Below, one piece after another: positions 32,789 to 40,771 of a stretch of DNA of 64,000 nt. Both the position numbers and the translations under genes were made by a program. Location of the stretch: NCBI GenBank assembly GCA_035288865.1, contig DATDZA010000052.1:1-64000 (forward strand), in the 5' to 3' direction. Each line of letters starts with the position of its first letter. Position 1 is the stretch's first letter. Below the pieces are notes generated by a model. That model had not been told where the DNA came from and searched no databases. It worked only from the letters and a program-made list of their open reading frames with translations. The stretch is from GCA-2688775 sp035288865 (GTDB lineage: Archaea > Nanobdellota > Nanobdellia > Woesearchaeales > GW2011-AR4).

Positions 32789-35700
32789 TCATGGGATTCC
32801 GCTCAATCTTCCTTTTCTTCCAACAGAAACTTTTCTTGCAGCCTCAGCTGCTGCGCGAAGCTGTCTTGCTTGATCTTCGTTGAGTTTTATTGCTGACGGG
32901 CGGGTTGGAGTTGTTGGTTGCTCAGAAATTCCCTTAACGCTTGCCTCTAAAACCAAAATTGGTTTTTCATACTCTTCTTCAAAACTTATTTTAATTATCT
33001 TAAGAGGGAAATTATTCGGAAACAATTTAACATCAAATTCTTGTTGGCTCTCACTCCTAGGTACTCTTTCAGACAAAGGCCATGCATCGCCAAAATCCAA
33101 CGAAATATCTACATTATTAAAAGCAATATCTTTAGTAATTTTATCTACTTCACGTATCAATCCAAATCTTTCAACAACTTCAAACAAAAGTTTTCTTGAC
33201 AATGGAGTTTTTATTTTTATATTCTTGACTCTAAAATTCTCCCTACTCTCAAATTTTCCAAACAAGGAACCCATTTGCCAAGAATCTACCTTTCCTCCAG
33301 ATGATCTATAACCCATCAATTTTATTTCTGCTATTTGCGTAGGCGGGGGAGCAGGCATCCTATAAATTCCAGGATCAACTGGCGGTATTTCTTTAGGTAT
33401 TGTTACTTCCACGTCTGGAACTTTTCCGGTATTAATTAAAGCTTCATAAACTTCTTTTGTTTTTTCTGCTATAGATCTCCAATCAAATATATAACTATAT
33501 TTTTGTAAAAATGAATATGCTAACCGAGCCCTTTCTTCACATTCGTCCCGATGTTCAATACAATAAGATACTGCTTCAATTATTTTGTCCACTCGGAATT
33601 TGATGTAACCTTTTGAATTTACGTCCCTTCCGTATCTTAATTCACCAAAATCTATAGGATAAGCTAAACCTGTGTCAATGAATACTTCTTTTGTAGCTGG
33701 ACCATTTGATATTATTAGTGGAACACCGTGAGCAACTGCTTCAAGCCCGGCTATGCAAAACGTTTCGAAGTAGCTTGGCAATACTATAAAGTCGGCACTA
33801 TCAATTAAATCTTCTTTTTCTTGTCCCATTTTTGTGCCGTAGAATACATACCTATCTTTTGGAACTTTGTTTATTCTTAGAATTCTTTCCATTACATCAC
33901 GTGAGAAATCGTTGGTAAATTTGCTTTCATTTCTAGGTGGGCCGCCGCCAACAACATGTAATTTTAAATTAGGATATTTTTTTGACAACTGCGCAAATGC
34001 GATGCATAACTCATACATTCCTTTTCTTCTTTCAAACCTTCCCAAGTAAAGTAAATTTACGTTCTTGCCTCTTGGTTTTCTTGATGGTCTGATATTTTTT
34101 AGGTCTATCCCATTAGGGATTATTACACTCTTATCGGAATAATTGCTCCCAGGATACAACTGCTCAGTCAAAAACTTGTATGTATTAGTAATCTGAATTA
34201 ATACACTTGAAGTATTAAACATCTTAGGCTGAAGATGATCACCTACCCATTTATGATATTGATACCCTATTTTTGTCCATTTACATGTTAAAGTTTCATG
34301 CCTATCTAATGAATGCAGAGTGAAAGCTGAATGAACTTTGAAATGGGTTAATATTTTGTCCCATGGCGTCATTGGATTTCCATGAGGTATTTGTTCGGCA
34401 ACTGTAAAGCCGTGTGCATGTATGAAATCGTAGTAGTCGTGTGATTTTGTTGCCAAGAATTCTTCAATACTTCTAAACAGAATTGCAGAAGTACTTCCAT
34501 TGGCCATATAAAAGAATGGCTGGCCATACCACTTAGTCAATATGTCTACTTCTATTCCAAATACTCTCAATGATTTGATTAGACCGTCTACCACCATCGA
34601 AACTCCATTGCTTAAATGAGGGTGTGTTGGGCTAACCATCAATACTCTTCGCAACGGTCTTGGACCTGATTTGGGAATTGGAGGCGTAAAAGTTCCAGAG
34701 GTTAAGATAGTAGTTCCCGCCGGAACACTGGTTGGAGTGTAAGGGGTGATAGTAACTGAATGACTGCTAGATGGAATTGTTACAGTTGCACCTGTGGGCA
34801 ATGGAGTTGTTGTTGTGATAGTAGCTCCAGAAGGAAGTGGAGTCGGAGAAGCTGGCGGTATTGTTACTGGAGCAGATGTTGCTGGAGTTGTTATTGCAGC
34901 AGTCATAGCTAATATTTTAGGTGTAGCTGGAGGAATAACTAGAGGAACTGGTCTAGGGATTGTTATAGGTGGGCTTCCTGGGGGTGTGGTTACAGTACTT
35001 CCAGCAGGTATTGTCGCAGCTGCAGCTGGTGAAACAGGCACAGGCGGACTGCCAGGTGGTGTTGTTATAATCACTCCTGCAGGCAATGTAACGGTTGTCG
35101 TAATTGAGCTTCCAGCAGGCACTGGTGTAGGGGCATATGGGGTTATTGTTACTGGAGCAGATGTTGGTGGAGTTGTAATTGTCGATGGTGAAGTAACTAT
35201 AATAATTGGAGGAACTATTGGGGTATATGGGGTGTAAGGAGTATACGGCGTATATGGAGTATATGGTGATCCACTCGCTGGTCCAATATGCACAGTTATC
35301 TCTTTTAAATCTCTGTATCTTTCTACGATTGGCAAATCTTGTACTGGAAGTCCAGAAGTTCTTGAACCTCCATAAGGACTATAATGTCCATAAGGTGAAG
35401 TAGAAACCTGGACTTGTCGCCCAACAAGATAAAATGTAATTTTGTGCGTGCCAGGTGTAAGCAAATCTATGCCTTTTATTATAAACTCCTGAGATGTCCA
35501 TTCTATTCTGGGGTGGTCTTCTGTTTTTTGTATTGGCTTAGATTTTGGATAGTATCTGTTTGTAGAATCTCTAACTAAATCATCACTTCTAATGACTTTC
35601 CCATCTACATAGACTGCTAGCTTGAACTCTGGCCCTTTGCCAGTTGCGAGCCTGCAGAATATTGCCTTTAATTTATCCCTGGGTATTTTATTAGCGGGAT

Positions 35701-37774
35701 TAGCTGCCTCTTCGTGATTATACTGCATGTTTTGACCAGTTGCAGGATCAATATCCTTAAGTTCAGCTCTTAATGGCTGCATGACAGTATCTATTCTGTC
35801 ACTTTCAAGATATTTTAAAATTTTTATTAAATTAAACATATGTGACATCTGCTTGTAAAGAACAGGCTTGAACCTGCTCATGAAAAAAACTTCTTCATAC
35901 TCAAAATGCTCCTTTAATATACCAGGTATGTCATCTTCTTTTTTTCCTTTCCATAATAAATTGATATATTTCCACTTATCTTTTTTCTTTATCCAGTTGT
36001 CCAGCTCTTTTGATTTTATTAATTTAATCCACGTTTTTTGTTTCGTTGTTTCAGTTGCAGCAATGTGGAAATAATATCCAATCATTCTTCTGGCCGCTTC
36101 ACATATCCCTGGAGATTTGTTAAATATTCTCTGGTCCTCTGGATTCATGGTGTATTTTGCAAACATAGTTCCTGTTGGTCCGGTATACGGACTGCCAGTA
36201 TACGGGCTGCTATAAGGACTTGGCCCATATGGACTGAAAGGCCCTCCTGAAATGCTTATTACATTACCATCAGCATCTCTTTGCATAAATTCAAAGAATT
36301 TTGAATCCCACGCATATACACTTGTTAATTCTTCCATTAATTGCCTTATGTTTAGAAGCATTTTCTTTATATCCTCGGGGACATCAGGAGTCAACTTGAA
36401 AATCTCGCTTACCTTACCCCAGAATTTTTCATACCACAAAAGAGGGCTTACTCTATCAAGTTCCCTTAACTCTGCTTCTATTTCATTTCCTTTCTTGATG
36501 TAATAGGTTATAAGGAATTTTATCCATTTGACAGCTTTGCTATTTTTTGAAGGGCCTTTTTCTCCAAGAATTTCATTCTCAATCTTCATTAACCCTTGTA
36601 ATTGTTTTTCTAGCTCAATTTCAAGATTTAGTAGGTCTTGAACAGCCTTACCTTGACCCGTAAACTGCTTGGCTGCTCCTGAATCAGGATCTTTCCAGAA
36701 GGATCTGTCAAATCGCAGTACTTTTGCATAACAGTCGCAGAATTCCCAAGTTGCCTTCTTTTTTTGTCTTCTTATCTCCTCAATTTTTTTTATTATTTCA
36801 TATTTCTCATTAATTATTTCATTTAATTCGTCTATAATTTGTTGTATAGTTATTTCATCTGGACCTGTTAGCTCAGTGCCGCCTCTAACTCGAGGTTTTC
36901 TTTTATCCCACAATTTCTTGCCACCCCATGCAAGGAGGGGTAACAACAACAAAAGCAAAAGCCACGGCCAATATTTTTTCCAATTGCTTGCTGTAGGCGT
37001 TGTTGTGCCACTAGTTCCACCACCAGTTGTAGTAGTTGTTACAGTTTCTTTCTGAGTTGTAGTTTCAGTTATAGGTCCTGTTATTTTTGTAGTTTCAACT
37101 CCACCAAGAATATTTTTACCCCAGTCAGAAACTCCTGAAAATCCAGGAGTTGTAAATTGAGGTATCCCGATTGTTCCGAAATTATTGCCCCAGTCCTTAA
37201 AGAAATTGCCAAATCCAAAGCCGCCCAGGCTAAATCCGGATGTATCAGGCGCGCTTATCGTTCCGATCTGAGGTTTAGATAATGTATTGAATAATCCCTG
37301 TATCAATCCAATTGTTAACAAGGTAAGCAATAAAGCCAAAATGAATCTCCAGAATCCATTCTTTATCCCTTTCAATAACCACCAATATAGTATAAATAAT
37401 AATATATAGAACAGCCAGTGAATGAATGGCAGCAAGGCCACAGCAGATATGTCGGCTAATACAAGCAAAAATGCCGTCATCAGTCCAAGTAATATAACAA
37501 TCACTTGCTCAGGCTTTTTGATTTCTTTGAATGCATAACGAGCGCCCATCATATATATGGCTATGAATAAAAATGAAAAGAAGAAAAAGTCAATTGCCTT
37601 TGCGTATGGTTCAAACTGCCTTCCTGCAAAAAAGTTATGAATCTGGGATAAGCCGCCCCTCATGCTGTCAAATGCAGCGTCTGCAACTGGCCTTGCAAAA
37701 GCTATTGTGGATAATAATGTGAATATAATTAAAAGATTCAATGCAATTATTATTCTATTATTTTTTATATCCAT
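32789..37774 (-). CDS. Giant membrane protein with PYTP repeats and GT4 glycosyltransferase
   Basis: This protein of about 1661 aa starts with a signal-like helix, several membrane helices (to about residue 165), a Gly/Phe and Thr-rich stretch and another helix (WPWLLLLLLLPLLAW, about 270-284). A long helical region follows, then SPYG/SPYT repeats (about 515-535), a second unknown region, Tyr-Thr-Pro repeats (about 835) and a Pro/Thr-rich stalk to about 1035. A GT4 domain (about 1040-1450) shows VLMVSPTHPHLSNGVS, LLYLGRFERRKGMYEL and YFETFCIAGLEAVAHGVPLI, the EX7E-type nucleotide-sugar site. A C-terminal beta region ends it. Topology of the GT4 part is uncertain. I prefer ATG 37774, 5 nt after the regulator gene. 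Confidence 0.8.
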   Translation of the reverse strand: MDIKNNRIIIALNLLIIFTLLSTIAFARPVADAAFDSMRGGLSQIHNFFAGRQFEPYAKAIDFFFFSFLFIAIYMMGARYAFKEIKKPEQVIVILLGLMTAFLLVLADISAVALLPFIHWLFYILLFILYWWLLKGIKNGFWRFILALLLTLLTIGLIQGLFNTLSKPQIGTISAPDTSGFSLGGFGFGNFFKDWGNNFGTIGIPQFTTPGFSGVSDWGKNILGGVETTKITGPITETTTQKETVTTTTTGGGTSGTTTPTASNWKKYWPWLLLLLLLPLLAWGGKKLWDKRKPRVRGGTELTGPDEITIQQIIDELNEIINEKYEIIKKIEEIRRQKKKATWEFCDCYAKVLRFDRSFWKDPDSGAAKQFTGQGKAVQDLLNLEIELEKQLQGLMKIENEILGEKGPSKNSKAVKWIKFLITYYIKKGNEIEAELRELDRVSPLLWYEKFWGKVSEIFKLTPDVPEDIKKMLLNIRQLMEELTSVYAWDSKFFEFMQRDADGNVISISGGPFSPYGPSPYSSPYTGSPYTGPTGTMFAKYTMNPEDQRIFNKSPGICEAARRMIGYYFHIAATETTKQKTWIKLIKSKELDNWIKKKDKWKYINLLWKGKKEDDIPGILKEHFEYEEVFFMSRFKPVLYKQMSHMFNLIKILKYLESDRIDTVMQPLRAELKDIDPATGQNMQYNHEEAANPANKIPRDKLKAIFCRLATGKGPEFKLAVYVDGKVIRSDDLVRDSTNRYYPKSKPIQKTEDHPRIEWTSQEFIIKGIDLLTPGTHKITFYLVGRQVQVSTSPYGHYSPYGGSRTSGLPVQDLPIVERYRDLKEITVHIGPASGSPYTPYTPYTPYTPYTPIVPPIIIVTSPSTITTPPTSAPVTITPYAPTPVPAGSSITTTVTLPAGVIITTPPGSPPVPVSPAAAATIPAGSTVTTPPGSPPITIPRPVPLVIPPATPKILAMTAAITTPATSAPVTIPPASPTPLPSGATITTTTPLPTGATVTIPSSSHSVTITPYTPTSVPAGTTILTSGTFTPPIPKSGPRPLRRVLMVSPTHPHLSNGVSMVVDGLIKSLRVFGIEVDILTKWYGQPFFYMANGSTSAILFRSIEEFLATKSHDYYDFIHAHGFTVAEQIPHGNPMTPWDKILTHFKVHSAFTLHSLDRHETLTCKWTKIGYQYHKWVGDHLQPKMFNTSSVLIQITNTYKFLTEQLYPGSNYSDKSVIIPNGIDLKNIRPSRKPRGKNVNLLYLGRFERRKGMYELCIAFAQLSKKYPNLKLHVVGGGPPRNESKFTNDFSRDVMERILRINKVPKDRYVFYGTKMGQEKEDLIDSADFIVLPSYFETFCIAGLEAVAHGVPLIISNGPATKEVFIDTGLAYPIDFGELRYGRDVNSKGYIKFRVDKIIEAVSYCIEHRDECEERARLAYSFLQKYSYIFDWRSIAEKTKEVYEALINTGKVPDVEVTIPKEIPPVDPGIYRMPAPPPTQIAEIKLMGYRSSGGKVDSWQMGSLFGKFESRENFRVKNIKIKTPLSRKLLFEVVERFGLIREVDKITKDIAFNNVDISLDFGDAWPLSERVPRSESQQEFDVKLFPNNFPLKIIKISFEEEYEKPILVLEASVKGISEQPTTPTRPSAIKLNEDQARQLRAAAEAARKVSVGRKGRLSGIP
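35222..35272 (-). repeat. In-frame 9-bp repeat coding PYT/YTP units
   Basis: Five consecutive near-identical 9-bp units (on the plus strand variants of GTATATGGA/GTATACGGC) encode Tyr-Thr-Pro repeats in the giant GT4 protein. A related SPYG/SPYT cluster lies at about 36170-36240, and Pro/Thr-rich repeats with TTPPGSPP units at about 34700-35190. Such tracts expand and contract by slippage and form extended, possibly glycosylated, stalks. Confidence 0.7.
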
Positions 37775-37779
37775 TTTCT

Positions 37780-38298
37780 TTAAAACCTTTGAGCGCAATT
37801 TTTTATTATGTCAGCAAGTTTTTCTTCTCCGAAAAGCACGACTCCTTTTTTTAAAATCTGTAAACTCTCAAAATCTTTTCTTCTCAGCAAATCTGTAAAT
37901 TCTTCTTCTGATCTCAAAATTATATTTACATTTGGAATGATTAAATTAAGAACTGTAACCTGATCAACTAACAGAAGCAGATTTTTCTTGTCGGAAATTG
38001 CAGCCTTTGCCTGCTTAAATAACTCGGAATTAATAGAAATTTTTTCATCTGAAAACAAAAGAACAATTTCAGCCAGATGTACTGCAATTTTATTTTCAAA
38101 ATTTATGGAATAAAACAGCCCGGTTCCAAGCTTTTCACCTTTCACAATATTCTGCTTTTCAAGTTTTTTTAATATATTGAAAACGCCTGCAGCGCTGAAA
38201 TCAAGGCGCTGTGCCATATTCCTTATCGTCAGCCTTTCAGTAAAATTTCTAACAAGAAAACTAAGTACACTAAATTCATTATCCGATAACGATAACAT
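37780..38298 (-). CDS. Winged-helix regulator heading the surface operon
   Basis: The N-terminal 70 residues form a MarR-like winged helix (EFSVLSFLVRNFTERLTIRN, AAGVFNILKKLEKQNIVKGE). The rest (about 75-172) is an alpha/beta region resembling the nucleotidyltransferase-like module often fused to archaeal wHTH proteins (VLNLIIPNVNIILRSEEEF, LKKGVVLFGEEKLADIIK). It is the first gene of an operon with the two giant proteins (gaps of 5 and 7 nt), so it likely controls their expression, perhaps through the palindrome at 38415. Confidence 0.75.
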   Translation of the reverse strand: MLSLSDNEFSVLSFLVRNFTERLTIRNMAQRLDFSAAGVFNILKKLEKQNIVKGEKLGTGLFYSINFENKIAVHLAEIVLLFSDEKISINSELFKQAKAAISDKKNLLLLVDQVTVLNLIIPNVNIILRSEEEFTDLLRRKDFESLQILKKGVVLFGEEKLADIIKNCAQRF

Positions 38299-38585
38299 GT
38301 CTTTTTTTAATAAACACTTATTTATTTTTTATGTATTATTATATGTTTTATCTTAACTTTCAAATATTTTTATTAATTATATAATCATTTTTTAAGTTTT
38401 TTAGTTTATTTTTTATAGTTATATAACTATTTTTTTAATATTTAAGTTTAAAATTAACATTTAAACAAACATTTATTAAGAACTTATGTTTAGTATTTTT
38501 AAATCTTTCGTTTTACGTACTCTGGCTAAATTCGGAATCTTTAAATAGTGGCTTTCTAAGAAGTAATTGTAAGGAGGTGTCCAAT
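38299..38585. promoter_or_regulatory. AT-rich divergent promoter region with 16-bp palindrome
   Basis: This 287-bp stretch without genes is extremely AT-rich. It contains the perfect palindrome ATAGTTATATAACTAT at 38415-38430, a plausible operator for the winged-helix regulator transcribed leftward. On the right, GGAGGTG (38573-38579) is the ribosome binding site of the next gene. Confidence 0.4.
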
Positions 38586-38804
38586 ATGGGCGAAATGTGT
38601 CATGATGGTGTATGCTCCAAATGCTGGGCCACGAAATATATGGTAGTGGGTTTGGTATTGGTTGCCAACCAGATGTGGTTTAAGTGGGATATTTGGGTCG
38701 TTATTGGTATGCTTTTGATTCTAAAAGGAATCATGAAATTAGCAATGCCAATGGGCTGCGGCCACTGCAAGTCAGATATGCCAATGAAAAAGGGCAAAAA
38801 GTAA
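38586..38804 (+). CDS. Small two-helix membrane protein with Cys pairs
   Basis: This 72-aa protein begins MGEMCHDGVCSKCWATKYMV and ends with MGCGHCKSDMPMKKGKK, enclosing two membrane helices (VVGLVLVANQMWF; WVVIGMLLILKGIMKLAM). Both ends are presumably on one side, with five cysteines that could bind a metal. I do not recognise the family. The ATG at 38586 follows GGAGGTG, a strong site, so it is preferred over the frame start at 38577. Confidence 0.65.
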   Translation: MGEMCHDGVCSKCWATKYMVVGLVLVANQMWFKWDIWVVIGMLLILKGIMKLAMPMGCGHCKSDMPMKKGKK

Positions 38805-38883
38805 GTTTAATTTTTTACCTTACGAAAACCACCGGAATAATTTGTCGGTGGTTTTTTATATAGTTCTCCTTTCTTCACTTACA

Positions 38884-39630
38884 ATGGATTCGGTTAAAAG
38901 AATATTAATTACAAAACAGGGCAGGAAATTCTATGCAAGGGAATTGGAGCAGGATCTGCATACTCAGTATGGTTTTGTCAAGAAGGAAGATTTGAAAAAA
39001 TCAAAGGATGGAGATTTAATCAGGTCAAATACAGAAAAGGAATTTTTTATATTCGGACCATCTTTTATTGACTTATTCAGAAAAATAAAAAGAGATGCCC
39101 AAATCATCCCATTAAAAGATATCGGTTACATAATTGCAGAGACTGGAATTAACAAAGAAAGCAGAATTCTTGACGCAGGAGCCGGAAGCGGAGCTTTGTC
39201 GAGTTTTCTTGCGTCAATCGCAAAAGAAGTTGTGACTTATGAAATACGCGAAGATTTTATTGAAGTCGTAAAGAAAAATATAGAATTTCTGGCAATAAGA
39301 AATCTTAAAATTAAAAATAAAAATATTTACAATGAAATGGAAGAAAAAAATATGGATGTGATAACCCTGGATATTCCGGAGCCATGGAATGCAATTGAAA
39401 ATTGCTCTAAAGCATTGAAGCCGGGAGGATTTATTGTTTCTTACAGCCCTTCAATCCCACAAGTTGCGGATTTTGTCAATGCTATAAGAAAAAATGAAAG
39501 TTATGTTTATCTCAAGACAGTCGAGATTTCAGAGCGGGAATGGGAAGTGGAGGATAGGAAAGTTAGGCCAAAAAGCCAGGGGATAGGCCATAGCGGTTTC
39601 TTAAGTTTCGCGAGGAAAGTTACAAAATGA
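38884..39630 (+). CDS. trmI: tRNA (adenine-N1)-methyltransferase TrmI
   Basis: TrmI methylates adenines 57/58 in the T-loop of archaeal tRNAs using S-adenosylmethionine. After an N-terminal domain (about 1-80) comes motif I SRILDAGAGSGALSSFL and the family hallmark LDIPEPWNAIEN (DxPxPW), then GGFIVSYSPSIPQV. The ATG at 38884 follows TTTTTATATA by about 25 nt, fitting a leaderless message; the frame extends 14 codons upstream. It overlaps the next gene by 4 nt. Confidence 0.88.
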   Translation: MDSVKRILITKQGRKFYARELEQDLHTQYGFVKKEDLKKSKDGDLIRSNTEKEFFIFGPSFIDLFRKIKRDAQIIPLKDIGYIIAETGINKESRILDAGAGSGALSSFLASIAKEVVTYEIREDFIEVVKKNIEFLAIRNLKIKNKNIYNEMEEKNMDVITLDIPEPWNAIENCSKALKPGGFIVSYSPSIPQVADFVNAIRKNESYVYLKTVEISEREWEVEDRKVRPKSQGIGHSGFLSFARKVTK

Positions 39631-40265
39631 TTTTCGCCCAAATTCCTGTTGGTCCAATGCAGAATTTTGTTTATCTGGTTGGAGATGAAAAAACAAAAGA
39701 AGCTGCAGTTATTGATGCGGGGTGGGATATTGATAAAATTATTGAACACGCAAATAATGACAAGCTTAAAATCAAAAAAATAATTTTGACGCATTCCCAT
39801 TTTGACCATGTCCAGAAGGTTAATGAATTAATTGGAAAAACCAATGCTGATGTTTATTTTCACGAGTTAGAATTCCATACAGTTAAAAAGCATATTAAGA
39901 ATAATTCGGTGAAAATAATAAAAATAAAAAATAATGACGAAATCAAAATAGGAAAACTAAAAATTGAAGTTGTTCATACTCCGGGCCACACACCTGGTGC
40001 CGTCTGCCTTCTGTTTGGAAATAAGTTAATCACGGGCGATACCTTATTTGTAGGGGCAATCGGGAGGACAGATTTGCCGGGCGGAGATGCAATCCAATTA
40101 TTTGAAAGCCTGCAGAAATTAAGAAAATTAGATGATAAAATAGAAATATATCCGGGACATGACTATGGAGAAACTCCATTTTCAACAATAGGTGATGAAA
40201 AGAAAAACAATCCTTACTTTGTGTGCAAGACAAAGGAAGAATTTTTGAGGTTGGTTGGGTACTAA
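39627..40265 (+). CDS. Metallo-beta-lactamase-fold hydrolase (glyoxalase II-like)
   Basis: This 212-aa protein has the MBL metal site: LTHSHFDHVQKV, VHTPGHTPGAV, LITGDTLFVGAIGRTDLPGG and IYPGHDYGETPF. The order and length fit hydroxyacylglutathione hydrolase-like or persulfide dioxygenase-like proteins, which cannot be told apart by sequence reading. It is coupled to TrmI by a 4-nt overlap and ends 4 bases inside the convergent acetyltransferase gene. Confidence 0.85.
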   Translation: MIFAQIPVGPMQNFVYLVGDEKTKEAAVIDAGWDIDKIIEHANNDKLKIKKIILTHSHFDHVQKVNELIGKTNADVYFHELEFHTVKKHIKNNSVKIIKIKNNDEIKIGKLKIEVVHTPGHTPGAVCLLFGNKLITGDTLFVGAIGRTDLPGGDAIQLFESLQKLRKLDDKIEIYPGHDYGETPFSTIGDEKKNNPYFVCKTKEEFLRLVGY

Positions 40266-40729
40266 AAGAATCTGCTATAAACATACTCATCCTTATTTTC
40301 ATAATAATGTGCTTTCAAAGTTGTTTCATGCGCAAATCCGAGCTTTTCATAGAATCTATGTGCTCGTATATTATCATAATGTGTAAGTATGTACATTTTC
40401 CTTAATTTTGATTTATTTTTTTTATAAAATTCCTTTGCATCTTTCAGCAAGGCCTCGAACAAGGGCTTGGCAATTCCATGTCCCCTGTATTCCGGAAGCA
40501 CGGCGATCCTGTCAAGCTCTGCGAGCTGGTGCTTTGGAAGCCCATGCATAATCCAGGTTGCAATCCCAATTATTTTTCTCTTGTCCTCTGCAACAATATA
40601 CACCTGCTGTTTTGCGCTTTCACTTTTAAAAACATTTATTCCTTCATTTAAGTTCTTGACGTTATAGCTTTTTACAAGTACATCGGCTATGCCCTTTGCA
40701 TCAGATGGTTTTGATCTTCTTATTTTCAT
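40262..40729 (-). CDS. GNAT family N-acetyltransferase
   Basis: This 155-aa protein has the acetyl-CoA binding signature IAVLPEYRGHGIAKPLFEALL (about residues 74-94, with the Arg-Gly-His-Gly-Ile loop) and the late strand YILTHYDNIRAHRFYEKLGF. It transfers an acetyl group from acetyl-CoA to an amine; the substrate is not predictable. It is on the same strand as glmS, 42 nt downstream of it, so they may share a transcript. Confidence 0.85.
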   Translation of the reverse strand: MKIRRSKPSDAKGIADVLVKSYNVKNLNEGINVFKSESAKQQVYIVAEDKRKIIGIATWIMHGLPKHQLAELDRIAVLPEYRGHGIAKPLFEALLKDAKEFYKKNKSKLRKMYILTHYDNIRAHRFYEKLGFAHETTLKAHYYENKDEYVYSRFF

Positions 40730-40771
40730 TTTTTAATTAATTTATGGTATCGGTTATTAAATATTTTGTTT

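Noticed and set aside
34794..35237. Gly/Val-rich 147-codon plus-strand frame
   Set aside because: It is the complement of the Pro/Thr-rich repeat region of the giant GT4 protein, where repeats keep all frames open.
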